Part shown: positions 44,455 to 52,700 of the stretch, piece by piece | Numbering within the stretch: the stretch's first letter is position 1 | Layout of the letters: each line of letters opens with the position of its first letter | DNA from: Verrucomicrobiales bacterium | Lineage (GTDB): Bacteria > Verrucomicrobiota > Verrucomicrobiia > Verrucomicrobiales > DEV007 | Reading direction: 5' to 3' | Assembly (NCBI GenBank): GCA_029213005.1 | Contig: JARGPI010000008.1 | Coordinates: 1-64,000, forward strand | DNA length: 64,000 nt | Position numbers and translations under genes: made by a program | Notes under the pieces: model-generated | What the model was told of the DNA's origin: nothing | What the model saw: the letters and a program-made list of their open reading frames with translations, nothing else | Databases searched by the model: none

Positions 44455-44509
44455 GTACCCTGTACAGTCCCGCATTGTACCCTGTTAGGTCTATGACTGT
44501 ACCCTGTTG
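44455..44509. repeat. 22-bp-period palindromic array, locus 4 (three units)
   Basis: Units at 44455 (GTACCCTGTAC, with the complete 17-bp dyad at 44452-44468), 44477 (GTACCCTGTTA) and 44499 (GTACCCTGTTG), again 22 bp apart. It fills the gap between thiS and der. An in-frame ATG at 44507 for der is made from the third unit, so the real der start is the later ATG at 44546. Confidence 0.85.
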
Positions 44510-44545
44510 AATGGTCGTCTTCAGGGTTTTTTTGAAGGCAATCTC

Positions 44546-45973
44546 ATGGCGGACTCAATTCCTAACGCTTCTTCCTCTTTGGTACCTCAATGGCGTGTCG
44601 CGATTGTGGGACGACCCAATGTCGGTAAATCAGCAATTTTCAACCGGCTGGCCCGGAGGCGGATCGCAATCGTTCACGATAAACCCGGAGTGACCCGGGA
44701 CCGGATCGCTGCCGAAATCGATATCGATGGGATTCCCGTGGAGCTGACGGATACCGGAGGGATCGGCGCAACACTGGACGACGGGTTTGCCAGTCAGGTG
44801 AGAATGGAGGCGGATATCGCCATTTCCGCGGCTGATCTCATTCTTTTTGCCGTCGACGCCAGATCCGGCATCCACCCAATCGACCGGGACCTCGCCAACG
44901 TCCTTCGCAAGTCCGGCAAAACCGTTCTTCTGCTGGTTAACAAAGTCGATACCGATAAAACCGAGCCGGATGCGGCCGAGTTTTCGAGTCTCGGCTTCGA
45001 TAACCAGGTCAACATCTCAGCAGAACACGGTCGGAATTTCTCCCTGCTGAATTCGGAAATCGCGGAACATTTGATCGCCAGGGGTGCCGAAAAAGGCGTT
45101 GGTGGAAGAAAAAAGGCAAAGTCTCACAACGACAGCATTAAAATCGCAATCGTAGGACGTCCCAACGTCGGAAAATCCTCTTTGATCAATGCGATCATGA
45201 AGGACGAACGATCCATCGTTTCCGATGTGGCGGGCACAACCCGGGATGCCGTCGACGTTCCCTACAAAAGAGATAACAAAGACTACACTCTGATCGACAC
45301 GGCCGGAATCCGGAAGCGCAACAATCGCGATACCTCCGTGGAAGTGTTCTCCGTAATGCGCTCCGAGCGATCGATTCGCCGCGCCGATATCTGTCTCCTT
45401 GTCATCGATGCCTCAAGTGGAGTTGTGAGCCAGGATCGTCGAATCGCGAAAATCGTTCTCGACGCCAACAAACCCTGTATTGTCCTGCTCAACAAATTCG
45501 ATCTCTATCACCCGGGAGCCAATTTCAAAGACCGGATCGAGGAGTTCCGCGAGGAGTTGGGAGATGATTTATTCTTTATTCCCTACGCTCCCAAAGTTGC
45601 TATTTCAGCGAAGAACAGGCAATACATCGGCAAAATTTTCAATGCAATCGATGAAGTGGTAGCGGCTGCAGCCTTCCCGGTCCCCACCGGCCAGCTCAAC
45701 CGCCTCCTGCAGTTCGCCATCGAAAGAAATCCGCCTCCTGTTCGGAAAGGCAAGCGCCTCAAGTTGCTGTACTCGACCCAAAAGCGCGAAGACAACCCCG
45801 GTCCGGTTCCAGTCCCGGAATATATGCTCTTTGTGAACTATTCTTCACTTTTAACTCAGACATATGAGCGCTTTTTAGAGAACCAGATCAGGAAGGAATT
45901 CCCCATGGAAGGCCTGCCTTTTAAGTTCCGGGTAAAATCAAGAGTTCAGACCCAGAAAAGCGATTCGAAATAA
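44546..45973 (+). CDS. der: Ribosome biogenesis GTPase Der (EngA)
   Basis: Essential GTPase with two G domains in tandem, acting in 50S ribosome assembly. The first domain has IVGRPNVGKSAIFNRLARRR, LTDTGGIGAT and VNKVDTDK; the second has IVGRPNVGKSSLINAIMKDE, LIDTAGIRKR and LLNKFDLY. The C-terminal KH-like domain ends with LRQ-like YMLFVNYSSLLTQTYERFLE. The length of 475 is usual. ATG at 44546 follows GAAGGCAATCTC; the 13 residues from an upstream ATG at 44507 come from the repeat array. Confidence 0.96.
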   Translation: MADSIPNASSSLVPQWRVAIVGRPNVGKSAIFNRLARRRIAIVHDKPGVTRDRIAAEIDIDGIPVELTDTGGIGATLDDGFASQVRMEADIAISAADLILFAVDARSGIHPIDRDLANVLRKSGKTVLLLVNKVDTDKTEPDAAEFSSLGFDNQVNISAEHGRNFSLLNSEIAEHLIARGAEKGVGGRKKAKSHNDSIKIAIVGRPNVGKSSLINAIMKDERSIVSDVAGTTRDAVDVPYKRDNKDYTLIDTAGIRKRNNRDTSVEVFSVMRSERSIRRADICLLVIDASSGVVSQDRRIAKIVLDANKPCIVLLNKFDLYHPGANFKDRIEEFREELGDDLFFIPYAPKVAISAKNRQYIGKIFNAIDEVVAAAAFPVPTGQLNRLLQFAIERNPPPVRKGKRLKLLYSTQKREDNPGPVPVPEYMLFVNYSSLLTQTYERFLENQIRKEFPMEGLPFKFRVKSRVQTQKSDSK

Positions 45974-46116
45974 TTTCGAATTAGCCACTCATGGGGGGAA
46001 TTTTCTTGAAATTGCCATCAAAATGTGACCTTTAGAAGATTGATAATGTCCGGCATACATAATGCTGAACAGCGTCGGTTTTCTTTTAGCACGCCGATTT
46101 ACACAAACACAAAATA

Positions 46117-49100
46117 ATGAAAGGTTGTTTCACCACACTGCTTCTCGCCTTGATTGCTGCCTTTATCGCAGCTTTTTTCGGGCGTTCCTGCCATCAGCAA
46201 CGGGTTGAAGATGTTCTGAATGAGCGGGTTGCATCAAAGATCAAAGCAACATATCCGGGAGTTGATGTCAAGTACGACCACCTCACGGCGATGGTTTCCG
46301 GAAAAGCCTCGCCCCGCGAAGTCGACGAAATTAAAGAAAAAGTCAAAGAACTCGCCTTCGGAAACGGCAGGGTTCATTTCGATATCACCCCGACGGTGGC
46401 TCCGATCGAGCCCCGGGCTAAAATGCCGAATTTCACCATTTCCCGCGACTCGAATAAGTTGATCCTCAGCGGAATGGTCGACAGCGCTCAGACCAAAGCC
46501 ATTCTGGGAAAAGAAGCTCCGGGAGCTCTTGGCGATCTCGAAATCGAAAACAATCTCGAAATCGGCTCGAATACCGCACCGTTCCCCGCCTTTGGCGCTG
46601 CGGTCACGGCAATACCTGAGCTGATGAAAGCCGCCAGTGATGGTCGGGTGGAAGCCAACACCGAACAGGTGATCGTTTCCGGAACGGTCGAGAACCAGTC
46701 CGTCAAAGATCAACTCCTCAGTTATTTCGCTTCGGACAAATGGAACAATGCTGAAATCGTCGATCGAATCAAATTGAAGCCCGCACCGGCAAGAACGGTT
46801 CCACCATCATTTACCGTCGTCAGAGCTAACAACAAACTCACTCTCACCGGACAGGTCGACAGCGAAGAATCCAAACTGCAGATTGGCAACGCCGCGAAGG
46901 TCGAAGGTCTTACGGTCGACAATCAGATCGAAGTCAGTAACACCGTGATGGAGTTTCCCCCGCTCTCCTCAATCGTAGCGGGAATTCCGTCGCTGATCAA
47001 TTCCGCCGAAAACGGAAAAATCGATGTGTCTCCCAACGAAATCACTCTTTCCGGTCTGGTTGCTGACAGACCCGTAAAAGACGGCGTGTTGGGCTTCTTT
47101 TCCGGCGACAACTGGAGTGGTCCCCCGGTCGTTGATCAATTGAAAGTCAAACCGAGTTTACCTCCCGGATTTACCATCCAGCGTAACAACGAAAAACTGG
47201 TCCTCACCGGCAACGTCGACAGTCAGCGCACCAAAGACATGCTGGGAAATTCGGCTCGACTCGAAGGCGTCACTATCGACAACCAAATCAAGGTCAACGA
47301 CCAGGTCATGGCGTTTCCTGAATTCAATTCCCTGCTTTCCGGAATTAACGGCTTAATCGGCTCAGCGAAGAACGGCAAAATCGAAGCCAGTCCGGAAAAA
47401 GTGGTTCTTTCCGGAATGGTTGACAGCCGGAAGTCGAAAGATGACGTGCTCGGCTATTACTCTGGAGACACCTGGAAAGGCCCCAAAATCGAAGAGCGAT
47501 TGAAAGTCAAACCGAGCATAAAACCCAATTTTGCAGTCCAACGACAAGACGACAAACTCACCTTGACCGGTCTCGTCGATAGTCCCGCAACAAAAACCAA
47601 GCTGGGCAACGCAGCGAAAGTGGAAGGGCTCACCGTCGATAACCAAATCAAGGTGAACGAAGAGGTGATGACCTTCCCTCAAATCGATTCCACAATTTCG
47701 GGAATTCCGGCTCTAATCAACGCCGCCAGCAACGGAAAAATTGAAGTCACCCCGGACAAAGTCGTTCTTTCCGGACGAGTCGGCGATCAAGCCGCCAAAG
47801 ATGGTCTACTCGGCATGTATTCGGGACTCGATTGGAAAGGTCCGAAGATCGAAGACAAGATTGAAGTGGGAGCAATGCCCACAAAACCGCCTGCATTTAC
47901 GATCGCCCGCGATAACAAAAAACTCACCCTGAGTGGAGTGGTCGACAGCGATGAAACCAAAGTCAAACTTGGGAATGCCGCTAAAATGGAAGGCGTCACT
48001 GTCGATAACCAATTAAAGGTAAGCCCCGATGTTAAGACGTTTCCGGCGATGAAAGAAACCGTGGCCGGGATTCCCTCTCTGGTATCCGCCGCTGCTAACG
48101 GCAAGATCGATGTCACCCCTGAGAAAGTGACCCTTTCCGGTCTGGTGAATAACGAAAAAGACAAAAACGGAATTGTCGGAAATTTCGCCGCCAACGATTG
48201 GAAAGGCCCCAAACTGGATGTCCAAATCAAAGTTCGCCCGCCCAAAATCGCTCCGACCTTCGCCTGGAAACAGAGTGAAACCAAGAAAGCAGAATTGAGC
48301 GGCAAAGTTCCCAACGCCAAAGTACGCGACTCCATTATCGCCGCTGCCAAAAAGCGTCTCGGAGACGATGCCGAGATCACCGACAAAATGGAGATCGACT
48401 CGAATGTTAAAAACGAGCCATGGCTGAGCGCCCTGCCGGTGTTCGCCACTCAGGCCCTGCCGAAAGTCGAAAACCCGATTATCAACATCGACAATGAGAA
48501 ATCCTCGATTTCCGGAGCGGTCTCCAACAGTACGATCATGAACGACGTCAGTCTCGCATTTTCCGGAATCAACCCACCGGGTAAACTCGATGTGAACCTC
48601 AGCGTGGTGAAGCCAGTTGTCCCGAAACCAGCGATGAAACCATCGCGCACCATTGTCCCCGACCTCGAAATCACCGGGAAGAAGGATCGTCTCGTGGTTG
48701 CGGGTAAAGTTCCTAACCAGAAAACCCACGACATGATCGTCAATACCATCCTCGGGGTAAACGATATCGATCATCTCGATAAAAAACTGAAAATCGGCGA
48801 CGATGTGAAAGAGGAAAACTATCTGGAACCTCTCCCTGACTTTATCGGTAAATTTTACAGCGGCTCGATCAAAGAGCGTGAAGTCTGGTTGAAAAACAAA
48901 GAGCTGACTCTGCGCGGCATCGTCCCGAGTCAGGATGCCAAGGCTAAGGCAGTCGCTCTGGCCGATCCCCTGAAAAAGCGGGGCGTTAAAATCATCGACC
49001 TGCTTGATGTCAAGCCACCGGCACCTCCGAAGATGGCGGTAGTAGATACTCCGCCGGCTCCACCCAAAATGGATCCGCCGACTCCCAAGCCAGACAAGCC

Positions 49101-49494
49101 GAAGGCAGTTGAAAAAGATCCTGCCCCGATGACGAAAGCTCCGGATAAAATCAAGGCGGCTCAGCCCGTTAATCCTGACAAAGGCGAAGTCCATTCGGTA
49201 TATTTTGGGACCGGCGAATTTCACATCCGGGACTCCCAGAAAACCAGAGCGAGAAAGCTTTTATCCCGTGCTAAGGAAACCACCGGTAAAATTATAATCG
49301 ACGGGTTTGCCGATGAGCGGGGCTCCAATGAACTCAATGAATTTCTCAGTGACGAACGAGCCAACCGCATCCGGATGTATCTGATTTCAAACGGGATCGA
49401 TCAGAAGCGGATTGTGTCAGTCGTCGGACGTGGGGAGGTTCCCAATGGAGAATATCAAGAGTATCGGAGAACCGATGTTCGCATCGTTGAATAA
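46117..49494 (+). CDS. Giant OmpA-family protein with BON-like repeats
   Basis: A 1125-residue envelope protein. A membrane anchor (FTTLLLALIAAFIAAFFG) precedes a first BON-like part (about 30-90). Seven repeats of about 120 residues follow, starting near 46441, 46806, 47166, 47526, 47889, 48255 and 48658. Each has a strand unit such as KLTLTGQVDSEESKLQIGN, a linker VEGLTVDNQIEVS and a second unit such as KVVLSGMVDSRKSKDDVLGY. The last two repeats are more divergent. A Pro/Lys-rich spacer leads to an OmpA domain (about 1030-1125: IIIDGFADERGSNELNEFLS, RANRIRMYLISNGID), which should bind peptidoglycan. It is followed on the same strand, with gaps of about 35 bp, by the small membrane protein and the 1919-residue protein, so an operon is likely. 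BON repeats are usually lipid- or phosphate-linked; the exact job here is unknown. Confidence 0.85.
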   Translation: MKGCFTTLLLALIAAFIAAFFGRSCHQQRVEDVLNERVASKIKATYPGVDVKYDHLTAMVSGKASPREVDEIKEKVKELAFGNGRVHFDITPTVAPIEPRAKMPNFTISRDSNKLILSGMVDSAQTKAILGKEAPGALGDLEIENNLEIGSNTAPFPAFGAAVTAIPELMKAASDGRVEANTEQVIVSGTVENQSVKDQLLSYFASDKWNNAEIVDRIKLKPAPARTVPPSFTVVRANNKLTLTGQVDSEESKLQIGNAAKVEGLTVDNQIEVSNTVMEFPPLSSIVAGIPSLINSAENGKIDVSPNEITLSGLVADRPVKDGVLGFFSGDNWSGPPVVDQLKVKPSLPPGFTIQRNNEKLVLTGNVDSQRTKDMLGNSARLEGVTIDNQIKVNDQVMAFPEFNSLLSGINGLIGSAKNGKIEASPEKVVLSGMVDSRKSKDDVLGYYSGDTWKGPKIEERLKVKPSIKPNFAVQRQDDKLTLTGLVDSPATKTKLGNAAKVEGLTVDNQIKVNEEVMTFPQIDSTISGIPALINAASNGKIEVTPDKVVLSGRVGDQAAKDGLLGMYSGLDWKGPKIEDKIEVGAMPTKPPAFTIARDNKKLTLSGVVDSDETKVKLGNAAKMEGVTVDNQLKVSPDVKTFPAMKETVAGIPSLVSAAANGKIDVTPEKVTLSGLVNNEKDKNGIVGNFAANDWKGPKLDVQIKVRPPKIAPTFAWKQSETKKAELSGKVPNAKVRDSIIAAAKKRLGDDAEITDKMEIDSNVKNEPWLSALPVFATQALPKVENPIINIDNEKSSISGAVSNSTIMNDVSLAFSGINPPGKLDVNLSVVKPVVPKPAMKPSRTIVPDLEITGKKDRLVVAGKVPNQKTHDMIVNTILGVNDIDHLDKKLKIGDDVKEENYLEPLPDFIGKFYSGSIKEREVWLKNKELTLRGIVPSQDAKAKAVALADPLKKRGVKIIDLLDVKPPAPPKMAVVDTPPAPPKMDPPTPKPDKPKAVEKDPAPMTKAPDKIKAAQPVNPDKGEVHSVYFGTGEFHIRDSQKTRARKLLSRAKETTGKIIIDGFADERGSNELNEFLSDERANRIRMYLISNGIDQKRIVSVVGRGEVPNGEYQEYRRTDVRIVE

Positions 49495-49528
49495 GTCACC
49501 CGCCTGAAACACCAATTCTTTAAACCAA

Positions 49529-49744
49529 ATGGACTTTTTGACCAACCTCTTTGACTACACCCCCTCGGGGAACGCTCAGGACCACATTCTCCACGAATTC
49601 ATCCTCGCCTTTGCGATCATATGGATTTCGAGTTTGATCGGGCTCTTTTTCGGTTGGCTGATGTGGCGCGGCTGTAAAAAGCGTTGCAGCGAAATCGAAG
49701 CGGAAAATGCTATCATCAGAGCCAAGCAAACCACCAGGATTTAG
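49529..49744 (+). CDS. Small membrane protein (71 aa), paralogue of a neighbour's anchor
   Basis: A 71-residue protein with one transmembrane helix (LAFAIIWISSLIGLFFGWLM) and a charged cytoplasmic tail (WRGCKKRCSEIEAENA). Its start, MDFLTNLFDY...LHEFILAFAI, resembles the start of the next gene's protein (MDFIQNFRTF...LEEFLVWAIS), and both have a helix then a basic stretch and an acidic coil. I infer that it is a stand-alone version of the anchor of the 1919-residue protein. It sits between two giant genes with gaps of 34 and 36 bp. The function is unknown. Confidence 0.7.
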   Translation: MDFLTNLFDYTPSGNAQDHILHEFILAFAIIWISSLIGLFFGWLMWRGCKKRCSEIEAENAIIRAKQTTRI

Positions 49745-49780
49745 CTCTCGAAACTCACCATTTAAAGACAACAAACACTC

Positions 49781-52700
49781 ATGGATTTCATACAGAATTT
49801 CAGGACGTTTCTGGATTCGAAGCTCCTTTTGGAAGAGTTTCTGGTCTGGGCAATCAGTCTGGCGGCCCTCGGGTTCCTGATCGGTTTAATTACCGCATTT
49901 ATCCTCTGGTATCGCTCAGCAAGACGAATTCAAGCTCTCAAAGACGAGCAACTGAGCCTGCGGGACGGTGATATCGACATCCGGGACGTCGAGGAAAAAG
50001 CCGTGGACTCTCCGGCCATATCGAAACCGGAGAAACCCGAGCCCGAACCGGAGAAACCCGAAACCGAACCAGGCATTGGCGTGACCATTCCGGCAGCCGT
50101 TGGAGCTGGAGTTGGCGCAGCCGCAATGTTGGCGAACCGGGACAAAGACGAGGAAAAACTCTCAGTCGAAACTGCTCCCGAGCCGTTACCGGCAACTCAG
50201 GATTTCGAGATTTCAGATGTTTATACCTCCCCTCCTGCTGATAGAGACGATTTGACCTTGCTGGAAGGCATCGATGAAGAGCGTGCTGCAGAATTAAACG
50301 AAGCAGGAATCTACAAATTCTCGCAACTCGAAGGCCTCAACGAAGAGGATCGCCGAAAATTCGGCTTCAGATTTGGCTGGAAGGATATCAACTGGGGCGC
50401 ATGGGCAGCCACAGCTGCCGGAGTGGGAATCCTTGCAAAAGGGACTCAGGATGAAGAGAACGTCGGGAACGAAGATTTCGAACTGACCACCACCATGGAT
50501 GCGGATTCGCCAGAGGTGGAGAATCTCACTTTGCTCGATGGAGAGCAGAAAGAAAAACCGCCCTTTGGATTCATTGGAGACAAGGAATCCGATGACGTCG
50601 ATCAGGAAACAGAGACCCTTCAAGTAACTGCTGTTCCGGACGATGCGGATGACCTCACTCAGCTCGAAGGGATCGATGAGGAAAAGGCTGCAGAACTTCA
50701 CCGCGCCGGGATCTATAAATTCTCACAGTTGGAAGCACTCAGTGACGAAGACCGCAAAAAGTTCAATTTCTCCGACATCGACTGGGGTAAATGGGGAACT
50801 CTTGGAGCGTTGGGTGCTGGTGCTGTCGGTGCTGGTTTACTGAAAGAGGACGACACTGAGGAGGAAGAGGAAACCACCGTTGAACTCACCGAAACCGTTG
50901 ATGAATCGGATCACGATACTGAGACTCCGGACGATGCGGACGACTTCACCCAACTCGAGGGGATCGATGAGGAAAGAGCAGCAGAACTTCGTCGCGCCGG
51001 GATCTACAAATTTTCGCAGTTGGAAGCACTCAGTGACGAAGATCGTAAAAAATTCAACTTCCCTGATATCGACTGGGGTAAATGGGGAACTCTTGGAGCG
51101 TTGGGTGCTGGTGCTGTCGGTGCTGGTTTACTGAAAGAGGACGACACTGAGGAGGAAGAGGAAACCACCGTTGAACTCACCGAAACCGTTGATGAATCGG
51201 ATGACGATTTTACAATCGATAGTGTATACACCGAAGCTCCGGACGATGCCGACGACTTTACCCAACTCGAGGGGATCGATGAAGAGGGTGCCGCCGAACT
51301 GCACCGCGCCGGGATCTACAAATTTTCTCAGCTGGAAGAACTCAGTGATGAAGATCGCAAAAAATTCAGCCGAAAATTTAACTTCCCCGACATCGATTGG
51401 GGTAAATGGGGAACCCTGGGCGCTTTGGGCGCCGGTGCAGTAGGCGCCGGATTGCTTTCAGAGGGCGACAACGAGGATGAAACAGCTCCCATTCCACCCG
51501 GAGCAACGACCACAACCTATCCCGACATCAATTGGGGAGACGGGACTGGAACCGTCAGCGACACCTCTTCGGATGACAGCGACGACGATCAAGACCTCAC
51601 TTTCACAGCGCCACCTGCTGACGCAGACGATTTGACCCTGCTCGAGGGCATCGACGAAGAGAAGGCCGCGGCACTTAACGAAGCCGGTATCTACAAATTC
51701 TCCCAGCTTGAAGAGCTCGATGAAGAACAACGGGCGAAGTTCAGTGAGAGATTCAAGTTTCCTGATCTGGATTGGGGCAAATGGGGTGCCATTGGTGCGT
51801 TGGGTACTGTCGCCGGAGCCTCTCTCCTCGGCGATGATGAAGCCGAAAATGAGCCGAGTGCTGACACCGAATTTGATGTCCAAATTGACGAAGAACCTGA
51901 TCCTGTGGTGGCGGAAATTGAAGACGAAGACGAAGGCGACATTCTCTCGACCGAGACCAAAAAAGTCAATCTAGCCGAGCTAGCGAAAGGCGACGTGAAG
52001 CCTGATTGGACCTGGGGCTACACTTTCAATGAAAATGGAGGGGAAGGCCGTGAAGCCGACGACCTAACCCAACTCGACGGGATATCCGAAGAGGACGCGG
52101 CTCGCCTTAACGCCGAGGGAGTCTTCACCATCAAACAACTGGAAGAACTTCCCGAAGCGAAGCGGGAAGAGGTTAAATCCCGCTTCGGATGGGGAGATAT
52201 CGACTGGTCCAAGTGGGGTGCTGCTGGAGCAGCCGCGACTGGATTAGCGGCCGGCGGGGGCGCCCTCGCCGCCAACACGGATTCGGACGGCGAAGAGATC
52301 GATGAAAGCGAACCCGAAACAACGGTAGATCTGTCAGCGGAAGTCGAAGATCAAAACAAAGTCGAGTCCGATTGGACCTGGGGCTATAAATTCAAGGATA
52401 AGCCGGAAGACGCTGATGACCTTACCCTGATGGAAGGGGTATCAATCGAGGACGCTGAGGAACTCAACCGCCAGGGTGTCTACACTTTCAAACAACTCGA
52501 AAACCTCCCGGAGGAAAAACAGGCCGAAGTCAGATCCAAATTCGGTTGGGATACGATCGATTGGGGCAAATGGGGAACCCTGACAACACTGGGCACGGCG
52601 GCAGCTGCCGGAGCGGTCATCGCTAAAGACGGTGACAAAGACGAAGAAGTCGACGTCCAGCCCGCTGAGGAGACCGTTCCGGAGGCACACGAAGACGAAA

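Noticed and set aside
48013..49224. Antisense frame of 403 codons opposite the OmpA/BON gene
   Set aside because: It mirrors the repeat structure of the sense gene and shows no independent start or motif.
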